Shown here: positions 30,774 to 40,470 of the stretch, one piece after another
Layout: each line of letters begins with the position of its first letter
Position numbering within the stretch: position 1 is the first letter of the stretch
Assembly: GCA_019748065.1 (NCBI GenBank)
Contig: JAIEQB010000017.1
Location: forward strand, 1 to 44,248
DNA from: Alphaproteobacteria bacterium
GTDB taxonomy: Bacteria; Pseudomonadota; Alphaproteobacteria; UBA9655
Length of the DNA: 44,248 nucleotides
Reading direction: 5' to 3'
Notes under the pieces: model-generated
Seen by the model: only the letters and a program-made list of their open reading frames with translations
What the model was told of the DNA's origin: nothing
Databases searched by the model: none
Translations under genes and position numbers: made by a program

Positions 30774-32981
30774 ATGACAATTACACGCTCTAGAAACACT
30801 TTTTTTTCTTTTTTTCGTGTCCGGCTTTCTGAGCTTTTCGGACTCAGTCTCGTTCTCTTTTCTCTTTCTCTCCTCATTGCCCTTTTAACCCATGCTCCAA
30901 CGGATCCTTCTTGGAACCTTGCTGCCAGCAGTGAGACTTTAAATTTTTTAGGGTCTTTTGGCGCCAATATTAGTGATCTTTTCCTCCAACTTTTTAGCAT
31001 CTTAAGCTATGTTCTCGCTTTCTTCTTGCTCGGCATAGGTGTGGGGTTAATGACCCATCTGAAAAAAATCTCTCTTTTAATAAAAAGCCTATTTTTTCTG
31101 ATTGGGTTTTTATGTCTTTTGGCAAGTCTTTCTTTATGGGGCAGAGGGGGAGCTGTTGGCTACCTTGTCTTGAAAAACCTTAAAGATCTTCCTCTCTCTC
31201 CTTTCAACTTTTCTCTTATCTTTTCCGCAAGCGGCTTTTTATTTCTATTTCTCGCAAGTGGTCTCAAACCCTCTCATATCAAGAAGGTCATCGGACGCAT
31301 AAAAATAAGACCTGTCAAAATTAAATCCGTTAAAAAAGTTTCCCCTTCTCCCTTTGAAAAAGAAGCCCCTCCTGCCAAAACTTTTCCCAAGGACATTTCC
31401 CTTAAGATTGTCGAGTATGCTTCGGATACACCCAAAAAAGAGGCACAACAAACCGCCGTTTCTCTCAAAACATCTTTGGGAGATGATCCCTATCATTTAC
31501 CGCCCCTTGAGCTTCTCTACAGGCCCACTTCCTCTTCCCATAAGCTTGATTTTGACGAAGACTCTCTGCAAGAAAATGCAGAAAAGCTCGAAGCGGTCCT
31601 GAATGATTATGGGATACGGGGTGAAATCGTTAGCGTCAAACCGGGCCCCGTGGTTACCCTTTATGAACTTGAACCCGCTCCAGGATTAAAATCATCCCGC
31701 GTTATCGCCCTTGCGGACGATATTGCCCGCTCCATGAGCGCCATTTCAACGCGTGTTGCTGTTGTTCCCGGGAAAAATGTTATCGGAATTGAGTTGCCCA
31801 ATAAGCTGCGTGAAACCGTGCACTTGAGAGATTTATTGGCCCATGATGACTATGAAAAATCTAAATCTCACCTTGCTCTTGTTTTAGGCAAGGATATCAG
31901 CGGCGCCCCTATCATTGCTGATTTAGCTCGCATGCCTCACTTACTTGTGGCAGGGACAACGGGGTCAGGAAAATCCGTGGCTGTAAATGCCATGATTCTA
32001 TCCCTCATTTATCGTCTACCTCCTGAACGGTGCAAATTCATCATGATTGATCCTAAAATGTTAGAGCTTTCCATTTATGATGGTATTCCCCATCTACTAG
32101 CCCCTGTTGTAACTGAGCCAAAAAAAGCTGTTGTGGCGCTCAGGTGGGTCGTACGGGAAATGGAAAGTCGTTATCAAGCCATGTCAAAACTATCTGTACG
32201 CAATATTGAAGGTTACAATCAACGCATCCTTGAGGCTAAAACAAAAAGAGAAGTTTTGTCGCGCAACGTTCAAACAGGTTTTGACCCTGATACGGGAAAG
32301 CCCATTTATGAAGAGCAGCCTCTTCCCATGGAGCCACTTCCCTTTATTGTGGTCGTTGTGGATGAAATGGCAGATTTGATGCTGGTAGCCGGCAAAGAAA
32401 TTGAATCAGCCGTTCAAAGACTTGCTCAAATGGCACGTGCAGCTGGAATTCACTTGATTATGGCCACCCAACGACCTTCTGTGGATGTCATCACAGGAAC
32501 TATCAAAGCCAACTTCCCAACGCGCATTAGTTTTCAGGTCAGCTCAAAAATTGATAGCCGTACCATTCTAAATGAGCAAGGGGCCGAACAGCTCCTCGGG
32601 CAAGGAGATATGCTCTACATGGCCTCAGGAGGACGCATTTCTCGTGTCCATGGCCCTTACGTGGGAGATGGAGATGTAGAAAAAGTTGTCTCCTTCTTGA
32701 AATCTCAAAGCATGCCTTCTTATATAGAAGATATCACGGTTGATTCTTCTTCACCCGAACTGAGCTTTGGCGAGGAGGGGGGAGATAAAAATGATGCCCT
32801 TTATCAGCAAGCCTTAGCTCTTGTGTATCGTGAAGGAAAAGCGTCAACAAGCTTTATTCAAAGGCATTTAAAGATTGGCTATAATCGTGCTGCGTGCTTA
32901 ATTGAACAAATGGAAGAAGAAGGGATTGTCAGCTCCCCAAATCACGTCGGAAAAAGAGAAGTCTTAAGTAGAGCTTCTTAA
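30774..32981 (+). CDS. ftsK: DNA translocase FtsK
   Basis: This protein of 735 residues anchors at the division septum and pumps DNA to resolve and segregate chromosome ends. The N-terminus has four membrane helices within about residues 20-165, followed by a short variable linker. The motor domain has Walker A in AGTTGSGKSVAVNAM and Walker B in PFIVVVVDEMADLM, and the C-terminal gamma winged helix reads DNA (QALALVYREGKASTSFIQRHLKIGYNRAA as its core region). I chose the ATG at 30774 because the earlier GTG lies in a terminator hairpin; no good ribosome binding site is seen for either. It is followed by lolA after five bases, a common alphaproteobacterial pair. Confidence 0.94.
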   Translation: MTITRSRNTFFSFFRVRLSELFGLSLVLFSLSLLIALLTHAPTDPSWNLAASSETLNFLGSFGANISDLFLQLFSILSYVLAFFLLGIGVGLMTHLKKISLLIKSLFFLIGFLCLLASLSLWGRGGAVGYLVLKNLKDLPLSPFNFSLIFSASGFLFLFLASGLKPSHIKKVIGRIKIRPVKIKSVKKVSPSPFEKEAPPAKTFPKDISLKIVEYASDTPKKEAQQTAVSLKTSLGDDPYHLPPLELLYRPTSSSHKLDFDEDSLQENAEKLEAVLNDYGIRGEIVSVKPGPVVTLYELEPAPGLKSSRVIALADDIARSMSAISTRVAVVPGKNVIGIELPNKLRETVHLRDLLAHDDYEKSKSHLALVLGKDISGAPIIADLARMPHLLVAGTTGSGKSVAVNAMILSLIYRLPPERCKFIMIDPKMLELSIYDGIPHLLAPVVTEPKKAVVALRWVVREMESRYQAMSKLSVRNIEGYNQRILEAKTKREVLSRNVQTGFDPDTGKPIYEEQPLPMEPLPFIVVVVDEMADLMLVAGKEIESAVQRLAQMARAAGIHLIMATQRPSVDVITGTIKANFPTRISFQVSSKIDSRTILNEQGAEQLLGQGDMLYMASGGRISRVHGPYVGDGDVEKVVSFLKSQSMPSYIEDITVDSSSPELSFGEEGGDKNDALYQQALALVYREGKASTSFIQRHLKIGYNRAACLIEQMEEEGIVSSPNHVGKREVLSRAS

Positions 32982-32986
32982 GAGAG

Positions 32987-33595
32987 ATGAATATGAAGAT
33001 ACAAACCTTAGTCCTAATTTTTGGCCTTCTTTGCTGTATTACCAAGGAAGCAATGGCTCTTGAAGGAACTCAAAACTTTGAAAATTATCTCAACTCCATA
33101 AAAACTCTTTCGGGGAATTTCATTCAAAGAAATAGTCATGGGCAAACGTCTTCAGGAATCATCCAAATTTCTCGGCCTGGAAAGATGCGCTTAACCTACA
33201 ACCCTCCATCTCCTCTTTTAATTGTGGCCGATGGAAAATGGCTGGTCACCAAAGATCTTGATGCAGATCAAGTCGATTATGTCTCCCTAGAAAATACACC
33301 CGCTGCCTTTATATTACGCCCTCAGATCCGTTTTAGTGGTGCGGATATGGAAGTCATCAGCGTTGTTGCCAAGGGAAAAGAAACCGAAGTCTCTCTCGTT
33401 CGCACTGAAGATCCCGATGGAGGCTATATCACCCTTGTCTTTCAAGAAAACCCTCTGACCCTGAAAGAATGGCGGATCGTTGATACTCAAGGAGTTGAAA
33501 CTCGGGTTCTTCTTTCAAAGATTAAATCAAACATTCCCTTACCTGCAGAGCTTTTTAACATTAAGAGCCCAAATATCATTCAACAGATTTTTTAA
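32987..33595 (+). CDS. lolA: Outer-membrane lipoprotein carrier LolA
   Basis: This 202-residue periplasmic chaperone moves lipoproteins from the LolCDE complex to the outer membrane. A signal peptide (residues about 1-24, ending AMA) is followed by the typical LolA pattern: FENYLNSIKTLSGNFIQRN, then GIIQISRPGKMRLTYNPPSPLLIVADGKWL, here in two adjacent segments, and the late strand TLVFQENPLTLKEWRIVD. It begins five bases after the ftsK stop. A second ATG at 32993 has better spacing from the AGAGAG site. The gspE-like cluster follows after 93 bases. Confidence 0.9.
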   Translation: MNMKIQTLVLIFGLLCCITKEAMALEGTQNFENYLNSIKTLSGNFIQRNSHGQTSSGIIQISRPGKMRLTYNPPSPLLIVADGKWLVTKDLDADQVDYVSLENTPAAFILRPQIRFSGADMEVISVVAKGKETEVSLVRTEDPDGGYITLVFQENPLTLKEWRIVDTQGVETRVLLSKIKSNIPLPAELFNIKSPNIIQQIF

Positions 33596-33688
33596 AATTT
33601 TCTTGTTTTAAACTCAAAAAATTATTGATATACTTCATCATATCTACTTTGTGAGTCTTTCTTTTATAACAAAAAACAAGAGGGAAGG

Positions 33689-35386
33689 TTGGCTCAGGAA
33701 ATTATAAAAAAATCTTTCTCGGCTTTTTCTGAAATTTTAGCTTCACTGCTTTTGGAGAAAGGCATTTTATCATCTGATCAACTCGATGTTGCCTTTAAAG
33801 AACAAAAGCTTCAAAAAGTCCCTTTTGAAGAATGCTTGTTAAATTTAGGATTTTTAAGCGAAGCCGCTCTCACCGAAGCCCTTTCTACGGCCAGTGGATA
33901 TTCGAAAATTTGCCTCAAAACCACATTACTTGACCCCGCCTTAAGGTCCCTTTTCCCGCAAGAAGTCGCACGCTCCTTTTCCATACTCCCCTTATCCTTG
34001 GAGGAAGGAATTCTTCAAATCGCACTCTCAGATATTTATAATCTTCCCGCACTTGATTATCTCCGTCACAAAGTTTCAGGAGTTCAAGATGTTGTTCCTC
34101 GACTTGCGTCTGAGACGGACATCAGGGAAGCCCTTGATCACTATTATGGGTATGATCTCTCCATTCCTGGTTTACTCAAGGAAATTGAAGGAAGCCCTTC
34201 TCAAACCTATTCCAGCTATGATTATGAAAACCCAACGGTCCGTTTGGTTAATTCTATCCTTATTGACGCTATCAAAATGAACGCTTCTGATATTCATTTT
34301 GAACCGGAAGGAGCTTTTGTCCGTCTCCGTTACCGCATTGATGGAATTCTCTCGCAAATCTGTACACTTCATTCTTCTTATTGGCCTTCGATTTGCGTTC
34401 GGCTTAAGGTGATGGCTGAAATGAATATTGCTGAATCCCATCGTCCTCAAAATGGACGCATGACCTTTACCATGGGGCCAAGAGAAATTGATATTCGCGT
34501 TGCTTCTCATCCCACAATCCATGGTGAAAATATTGTGGTCCGTATTCTAGATAAATCACGCTCCCTCCTGGCTCTTCATCAACTGGGCTATTCACAAAAT
34601 ATTATTGAGCAAATCAAGACATCTTTTTTGCGCCCAGATGGAATTTTTATTATTACAGGACCCACAGGCTGTGGAAAAACAACCTCTCTCTATTCTATGC
34701 TCAGTTATATGAGCACACCTCAAATCAATATCATGACTCTGGAAGAACCCGTGGAATATCAACTCCCCCTTATTCGTCAATCAGACGTGCGCGATCAAAG
34801 TCGTATGAGTTTCACAGACGGCGTACGTTCTATTTTAAGGCAAGATCCTGATATTATTCTTATTGGAGAAATAAGGGATTCGGGAACAGCACAAATGGCC
34901 CTTCGTGCTGCTATGACAGGACATCAGGTTTTTTCAACACTTCATACCAATGACGCTCTAGGAGCCATTCCCCGCCTTATTGATTTAGGTCTAACGCGCT
35001 CCATGCTAGCGGGAAGCCTGATGGGCATCATTGCCCAACGCCTTGTGCGCAAACTTTGTCCCCTCTGTCGTACTGAAAAAGAAATTTCTACAACTGAGGC
35101 CATTTTACTTAATTCCTCCCTCAAAAAAACTATCTTTTTACCCCAGGGCTGCTCTTCTTGCCGAAACACCGGCTACCAAGGACGTGTTTCCATTGCCGAG
35201 ATTCTTGTTTTTGACACAGAACTTGATGAGCTTCTTTTAAATACATCCTCTAGAAGCACCTTAAGTCAACTTGCGGGGAAAAAAGGGTATATCCCCATGA
35301 AAGAGGAGGCCCGCCGACGGGTTTTAGAAGGAGAAACAAGCCTTGAAGAAATTTTAAAAACTGTCGACTTAAGGGAGGGGACATGA
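33689..35386 (+). CDS. gspE: GspE/PilB-type assembly ATPase
   Basis: This 565-residue cytoplasmic ATPase powers a type II secretion or type IV pilus machine. The N-terminal T2SSE-N domain spans about residues 30-150. The catalytic domain has Walker A in GPTGCGKTTSLYSM, the Asp box in ILRQDPDIILIGEIRD, and the His box in GHQVFSTLHTND. A zinc-binding tetracysteine (CPLC and, about 40 residues on, CSSC) is present as in GspE and PilB. The start is TTG next to AGGGAAGG, an unusual and probably inefficient initiation. It heads a cluster of five genes that overlap or abut. No retraction ATPase (PilT) is adjacent. Confidence 0.93.
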   Translation: MAQEIIKKSFSAFSEILASLLLEKGILSSDQLDVAFKEQKLQKVPFEECLLNLGFLSEAALTEALSTASGYSKICLKTTLLDPALRSLFPQEVARSFSILPLSLEEGILQIALSDIYNLPALDYLRHKVSGVQDVVPRLASETDIREALDHYYGYDLSIPGLLKEIEGSPSQTYSSYDYENPTVRLVNSILIDAIKMNASDIHFEPEGAFVRLRYRIDGILSQICTLHSSYWPSICVRLKVMAEMNIAESHRPQNGRMTFTMGPREIDIRVASHPTIHGENIVVRILDKSRSLLALHQLGYSQNIIEQIKTSFLRPDGIFIITGPTGCGKTTSLYSMLSYMSTPQINIMTLEEPVEYQLPLIRQSDVRDQSRMSFTDGVRSILRQDPDIILIGEIRDSGTAQMALRAAMTGHQVFSTLHTNDALGAIPRLIDLGLTRSMLAGSLMGIIAQRLVRKLCPLCRTEKEISTTEAILLNSSLKKTIFLPQGCSSCRNTGYQGRVSIAEILVFDTELDELLLNTSSRSTLSQLAGKKGYIPMKEEARRRVLEGETSLEEILKTVDLREGT

Positions 35387-36579
35387 CCATCTATCGTTAT
35401 AAAGCTTTTGACGAAGCGGGCATCATTCACAAAGGAATCATTGAATCCTCTTCACTTGAAACTCTCAGGGACTCTCTTCGCGCTCAAAACTTATCCTTGG
35501 TTTCTCATTCCAGAGATTTTTCCTTTTCCTTCAAAGGAAGACCAAGCCCGAAAGTCCTTATGGATATTTGTTTACATTTAGAACAGTTTGAAAATGCGAG
35601 AATCCCTCTTATTGAAAGCCTTGAAGAACTTCAAAAGACTCAATCCTCACAAAAACTCAAATCAATTCTGGAAGAAGTTAAGACAAATGTAAAAGGGGGA
35701 TGTCTTTTATCTCAAGCTTTTTCAAAGTATCCTCAATTTTTTGATGCGGTTTTTATTGGCATGATTGCAGCAGGAGAAAAGACGGGAAATCTCACCCTCT
35801 CCTATCATCAACTTTCTCAGTATTTAAAATGGCTTGATGAAATTCAGGCTCAAACCTTAAAAGCCTTTCGCTATCCCCTCATCATAATGGCCGTATTTAT
35901 GATCATGCTTTTTATTCTCCTTGTAGCTCTCCTCCCAGAAATTGCCAAGTTCATGGAGATGTCTTCAACGCCTCTCCCTTGGTCCATAAAAACCTTTCTT
36001 GCTCTCTCTCATTTTATTACAAATCATGGATTCCTTTTTTCTCTTCTCCTCCTATCTTTAAGTTTTTCTCTTATCGGTTTCCTTCATATCCACCCCAAAG
36101 GTGCTTACTGGAAATCTCACTTTTTGGATCATGTTCCCGGTCTTGGTCATCTTAGAAAAACACTGGACTTCACAAGATTTTCTCACATATTTGCCCTGAC
36201 CTATAGTAGTGGTATCAATATTCTTTATGCCCTTGAAACAACACGAAATACGATAAAACCTGGACGTCTTCATGAGGCCATAAAGCGACTAGAAGCAGAT
36301 ATAAGAGAAGGACTTTCTCTCTCAATGGCTCTTCAAAAAACAAACCTCTTCCCTTCTTTTATGATCCGCATGATTCAAATAGGAGAAAAAACCAGCTCCT
36401 TAGAGACGAGCCTTCTTTATATTAAGGATACCTTTGATACAGCCTTAAAGAGGCGCGTTGATCATTTTATAGGGCTAATTGAGCCAGCCATGTTTGTCTT
36501 TGTTGGCCTTATATTAGCATGGACTGTCTCTTCAATCTTTTTGCCCCTTTATGAAACCCTTTCAACTCTTGATTATTAA
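35383..36579 (+). CDS. gspF: GspF/PilC-type inner-membrane platform protein
   Basis: This 398-residue protein has two copies of the GspF domain, each with four-helix cytoplasmic bundles and three membrane helices in total, at about residues 165-190, 210-235 and 365-390. The repeat signatures are ISR-like GCLLSQAFSKYPQFFDAVFIGMIAAGEKTG and, in the second half, GLSLSMALQKTNLFPSFMIRMIQIGEKT, each given here in part. It forms the platform on which the ATPase acts. The start overlaps the gspE stop (ATGA), so the two are co-translated. It follows the usual E-F order. Confidence 0.92.
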   Translation: MTIYRYKAFDEAGIIHKGIIESSSLETLRDSLRAQNLSLVSHSRDFSFSFKGRPSPKVLMDICLHLEQFENARIPLIESLEELQKTQSSQKLKSILEEVKTNVKGGCLLSQAFSKYPQFFDAVFIGMIAAGEKTGNLTLSYHQLSQYLKWLDEIQAQTLKAFRYPLIIMAVFMIMLFILLVALLPEIAKFMEMSSTPLPWSIKTFLALSHFITNHGFLFSLLLLSLSFSLIGFLHIHPKGAYWKSHFLDHVPGLGHLRKTLDFTRFSHIFALTYSSGINILYALETTRNTIKPGRLHEAIKRLEADIREGLSLSMALQKTNLFPSFMIRMIQIGEKTSSLETSLLYIKDTFDTALKRRVDHFIGLIEPAMFVFVGLILAWTVSSIFLPLYETLSTLDY

Positions 36580-36581
36580 GA

Positions 36582-37871
36582 ATGAAGATGAAATTCCTTC
36601 TCCTCCTAACCGACAACAAGGCAATTCTCTATAATCAAGCTTATGAAAATATACTAATTTGTGAGGGTAATTTTGAAGAAATAAAGGAACAGATGTCTAG
36701 CTTCCTAAGAGATTTTCCAAAAGTTTCCTTTCATCTCCTTATAGATTTAAAGACGAACTTTATTCACGAAGACAGTTTGCCCCGTCTTTATCCTTGGGAT
36801 CTTGTAAGGTATATTTTTCATAAAAAAAATGAAGGAAAGAGTAAAAATGGCTTTTTCGGGTTTTCCTTCCTAAAGCAGGATAAAACATCTTATCTGAGGT
36901 GGATTCACGTCCCTCAAAACGACCCTTTATATCCTTGGCTTTTATGGTTTGAAACTTTTCCCAAGTCAGGCGGAAAGGTTTTTTTTGTCCCCTTTGAAAT
37001 CGGGGGCCTTCTAAAAAAACAACTGTCTCCCCCTTCTCGCTATCAAGTGCTGTTTTACTCTTTTTCGCCTCAAACTCAAGGCTATGTTATTTTTCAAAAA
37101 AAACGCTTTTTACTGGCCCGCCTCTTTCACAGCAAAGATGACTTTCAAGCTGCACTCCACTTTTTAAGCCGCAAGTTCCCTGACATCCATAAAAAATTGC
37201 AGATTTATTCGGTTAATTCAAAAACTGACTTTCTCAACTCACAGGTCATAAAACTTAATGAACCCAATTGTCTCCTTCAGTATTTTTTTTCTCAAAAAAA
37301 ACCTTCCTTAAAAATTCAGCGCCACTTCTATCTATCACGAACATGGATAAGAACAAGTATTCTAAGCTTTATAGCTATCCTTACCCTTATGAATGGGATT
37401 TTGCTTTATCAAGCTTATGATTATAAGAACAAACTACCCGGAGTACAGACCCACACTAAAACACTGAAACTGCATATTGAAACATTAAAAAGGGACTTAG
37501 GAGAGCAAGACATTCCTTCCCTTCAAAAAGCAATTAATTCTTATTCCTTTTTAAAATCAGGAAACGCCTTTTCCTTCAAGATTTTTGAAAAATTAGCTCT
37601 ACTTTTAAAAAACAAACCTATAAAATTTGAAAGTTTAAGCCTAAAATATGGAAAGGGTCTTGAGATTCTTCTCGATATTTCAATGAAGCAGAGGGCGGCG
37701 CAAGAACTTCTTAAAGATTTTGACCATCTTCTCCTCTCTTGCAAGACAACCTTCCCTCAAGGACAGATGGACGTTCTTGAAGCTCCCCTCAACAGTGGCC
37801 CTCATGAAACCTATAAAAGTTCTCTCTCATCTTCTCTTCCCCTTGTCAAAATCAAGATTTTACTCCCATGA
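36582..37871 (+). CDS. PilM-PilN fused / GspL-like assembly protein
   Basis: This 429-residue protein has a soluble N-terminal part of about 250 residues, one membrane helix (about residues 259-281, TSILSFIAILTLMNGILLY), a coiled-coil stretch and a small C-terminal domain. This is the layout of GspL, or of PilM and PilN joined: a cytoplasmic actin-like domain and a periplasmic ferredoxin-like domain. The C-terminal part (SLSLKYGKGLEILLDISMKQ) fits the PilN beta-alpha pattern. Sequence similarity is too weak to see motifs of a working nucleotide site, so the cytoplasmic part may be structural only. Placement between gspF and a PilO-like gene supports the assignment. Confidence 0.6.
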   Translation: MKMKFLLLLTDNKAILYNQAYENILICEGNFEEIKEQMSSFLRDFPKVSFHLLIDLKTNFIHEDSLPRLYPWDLVRYIFHKKNEGKSKNGFFGFSFLKQDKTSYLRWIHVPQNDPLYPWLLWFETFPKSGGKVFFVPFEIGGLLKKQLSPPSRYQVLFYSFSPQTQGYVIFQKKRFLLARLFHSKDDFQAALHFLSRKFPDIHKKLQIYSVNSKTDFLNSQVIKLNEPNCLLQYFFSQKKPSLKIQRHFYLSRTWIRTSILSFIAILTLMNGILLYQAYDYKNKLPGVQTHTKTLKLHIETLKRDLGEQDIPSLQKAINSYSFLKSGNAFSFKIFEKLALLLKNKPIKFESLSLKYGKGLEILLDISMKQRAAQELLKDFDHLLLSCKTTFPQGQMDVLEAPLNSGPHETYKSSLSSSLPLVKIKILLP

Positions 37872-38443
37872 AAAAAGAGGTTTTAGTTTTGTCACTCCTC
37901 ACGCTAAGCTGCCTAAGTATTTTTTTACTAACCTTAAACTTTTATCATGAAACCAAAAGTGCTTTTAATCAGTTGACTTCCGAAGCTCATAAACTGCAAC
38001 AACAAGTCTTCGCCTTAGAAGGCGATATTGCTTTTCTAAAGCGCCATGAAAATGAATTGCAGTTTTTAAAGGAAAAAGGCTGGATGATTCCTAAAAATCG
38101 CCTCCTAGCCCAAGAAACTTTTGAAAAAGCCAGTAAGGGATTTGGAAAAATAGATTTTAGCTTTGAGCCCGAACAATCCCTTTTAAAGGGCGACATGTAT
38201 TCTTATAAAATTACTAAAATTATTTTGAACTGTGAGGCCATCCTTGATAGCGATATTTTTATTTTCTTAGAAGACATATTTCGAGACTTTCCCGGCATTT
38301 TAACACTTCATGAAATAACTCTTTCAAGAGGTGATGCTCTTACAGAAACCTCTCTCTTTGCTTTAAGTCAGGGGGCTTCACCACATTTTATTCTGGGAAA
38401 TCTTATTTTTGAATGGGCTGCAATGGATAGGAGCAATCCATGA
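37868..38443 (+). CDS. PilO/GspM-like inner-membrane assembly protein
   Basis: This 191-residue protein has an N-terminal membrane helix (residues about 5-25), a coiled coil (about 30-65) and a periplasmic globular domain. This is the shape of PilO and GspM, which pair with PilN/GspL in the inner-membrane ring. It overlaps the preceding gene by four bases and the next by four. Assignment rests on architecture and position, because the family is very divergent. A run of acidic and aromatic residues near DSDIFIFLEDIFRDFPGI matches the helix that PilO proteins have before their last strand. Confidence 0.55.
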   Translation: MKKEVLVLSLLTLSCLSIFLLTLNFYHETKSAFNQLTSEAHKLQQQVFALEGDIAFLKRHENELQFLKEKGWMIPKNRLLAQETFEKASKGFGKIDFSFEPEQSLLKGDMYSYKITKIILNCEAILDSDIFIFLEDIFRDFPGILTLHEITLSRGDALTETSLFALSQGASPHFILGNLIFEWAAMDRSNP

Positions 38444-38784
38444 AAAAGAAAGCATACCTCCTACTCTCTCTTTTCTTTTCTGAAAATGAAATAGCGTTAA
38501 TAAAAGAGAATTTAACTAATTCAAAGGCTTCCTCACAAAATTTATCTCTGACATCACTCATTTATTATGATGACAGTCATTGGTCTCTTTGGCTGAATAA
38601 AAAGCTATTTCATCCTGAAAATATTCATGAACTTGAAGGCTATGACTTAAAAAAAGTGACGCCTACAGGGGCCAACTTTTTTTGTCATCTCAATCAAAAG
38701 GCTTTTTTATTGCATCTTCATCAAGTTTACGTGCCTTTCGAAGAAAAGATTTTTGATCCGCACGAAATAGGTGTATTCTTTTAA
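38440..38784 (+). CDS. Small PilP/GspC-like periplasmic protein
   Basis: This 114-residue protein starts MKKKAYLLLSLFFS, a possible short signal peptide without a clear cleavage site. The part LTSLIYYDDSHWSLWLNKKL looks like the first strand pair of the HR/PilP fold, which in GspC and PilP contacts the secretin. It overlaps the PilO-like gene and is the last gene of the tightly packed cluster. I base the call mainly on position after the PilO-like gene, where pilP normally lies. Standalone homology is not visible by eye, so it could be another accessory factor. Confidence 0.4.
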   Translation: MKKKAYLLLSLFFSENEIALIKENLTNSKASSQNLSLTSLIYYDDSHWSLWLNKKLFHPENIHELEGYDLKKVTPTGANFFCHLNQKAFLLHLHQVYVPFEEKIFDPHEIGVFF

Positions 38785-38811
38785 AGAAATAAAAATAACT
38801 TTATAAAACAG

Positions 38812-40470
38812 ATGCCTTTTTTTGAGATCTATAAATACATCATTTTCCCAACAACACGAATGAAAATTTTTGTTGCCCTCTTTATTGTTGCGTTCCTCAT
38901 TTTTGGAGACCAACTCGTGGAATGGACGGGTGGAACAGCTTTCGCTTACCTTCATATTCTTTATATTCCTATTCTTCTTGCTGGATTTACTTTTTCTGTG
39001 GGGGGCGGACTCCTCACGGGAATTATTTCAGGCCTTCTTTTGAGTCCTTATATAACGACCAGCTATGACTATGAATTAGCACAGCCTTTTTCCTCTTGGT
39101 TCCTCCGTTTGACCATGTTTAGCCTTATTGGCGCTATTGCAGGCATTGGAGCTTCAATTTTTAAAGCCTACATTAAAGAACTTGAGATTAAAAATATTAC
39201 CGATCCTCATACAGGACTTCCCAACCTTACTGGGCTTACTAAAATTTTTACGGAGCTGACCAAGAAATCAAAACACCCTCTTATCGTGGTTGTTATTGAA
39301 CTCTTTCGCATGCAAGAAATTGACACGGCTGTAGGCGCTGAAAGCGCAAATACTCTAATTAACCAAGTTGTAAAACGCTTAAAAGAAGTCCTTGGAAATG
39401 ATGCTATCTTAGGCCGCCTTCAAAGCAACCGCTTTGCTCTTCTTATCCCTGAAGAAACTAACTATATGGATATTTTAAAAAGGTGTGAATCTCTCTTTGA
39501 ATTTTCCTATGAAGTCAACTCAATTCCTCTTTTTATTGAAATGCGCTTTGGTGTTTCCCGATTTCCCGAGGATGACACAAGTTTAATGCAACTGACTCGA
39601 AAAGCTTTAATTGCCATCAATTCTTCAGAAAAAGACAGGGGGCTCATCAGTCACTTTAATAAAAACATTGCGACTTCTTCCGAACGCAATTTGATGATTC
39701 TTCACAAAGCAAAGTCAGCCCTTGAAACAAATTCCTTTGTTCTTGAATACCAACCTAAGATTTACCTTAAAACAGGAAAAGTCATGGGTTTTGAAGCGCT
39801 TGTGCGTTGGACTGATCCTTTATTGGGCCCCATTAACCCCATGGAGTTTATCCCTCTTATTGAAGAAACCCTTTTGATCAACCCCTTTACCAAGTGGGTT
39901 ATTAAAACAAGTTTTGATCAGATGGAGGCGTGGAACAAGGAAGGACTTTTGGTTGTTGTAAGTATCAACTTTTCTGTCATGAATTTTCATGACTCTCTGC
40001 TTTTTCCTATTTTAATGGAACAACTTGAAAAGCAAAAATTTTCCCCTCATTTCTTAGAAGTTGAGGTCACGGAAACAGCCGTTGCTTCAAGTATTTCAAT
40101 GATTACAGAGGCAGTGACACGTTTGCGGGAACTGGGAATAAGAGTCACTATCGATGACTTTGGAACCGGTCAAGCTTCGCAGCAATATTTATTTGAATTA
40201 CCCATTAATGCCATCAAAATTGATAAGCTGTTTGTGCAGTCCATCTCCCATAATCCCGCGGCTGAGGCCATCGTTAAAAATGCAATTTCTCTCGCCCATG
40301 AATTAAACCTTGAAGTGGTTGCGGAAGGCATTGAAACCCGTAATCAATATGACCTTTTAGCAAAATGGGGCTGCGATATCGGCCAAGGCTATTATATGGG
40401 GCGCTCCATGTCAGGAAAAGCCGCAACAGAATGGTTAAAAGAAAAGCAAAAACCTAAGAAAAAAACTTAG
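38812..40470 (+). CDS. Membrane EAL phosphodiesterase with degenerate GGDEF domain
   Basis: This 552-residue protein has about four N-terminal membrane helices (within residues 15-120), a GGDEF-like domain (about 130-285) and an EAL domain (about 300-545). The GGDEF signature is replaced by LQSNRF, so no diguanylate cyclase activity is expected. The EAL domain keeps the catalytic and metal residues: EALVRW, NFS, VTETAV, IDDFGTG, IKIDKLF and AEGIET. It should therefore hydrolyse cyclic di-GMP. It follows the pilus/secretion cluster after 27 bases and may tune that machine. Its stop overlaps the stop of the convergent gapR gene. Confidence 0.9.
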   Translation: MPFFEIYKYIIFPTTRMKIFVALFIVAFLIFGDQLVEWTGGTAFAYLHILYIPILLAGFTFSVGGGLLTGIISGLLLSPYITTSYDYELAQPFSSWFLRLTMFSLIGAIAGIGASIFKAYIKELEIKNITDPHTGLPNLTGLTKIFTELTKKSKHPLIVVVIELFRMQEIDTAVGAESANTLINQVVKRLKEVLGNDAILGRLQSNRFALLIPEETNYMDILKRCESLFEFSYEVNSIPLFIEMRFGVSRFPEDDTSLMQLTRKALIAINSSEKDRGLISHFNKNIATSSERNLMILHKAKSALETNSFVLEYQPKIYLKTGKVMGFEALVRWTDPLLGPINPMEFIPLIEETLLINPFTKWVIKTSFDQMEAWNKEGLLVVVSINFSVMNFHDSLLFPILMEQLEKQKFSPHFLEVEVTETAVASSISMITEAVTRLRELGIRVTIDDFGTGQASQQYLFELPINAIKIDKLFVQSISHNPAAEAIVKNAISLAHELNLEVVAEGIETRNQYDLLAKWGCDIGQGYYMGRSMSGKAATEWLKEKQKPKKKT

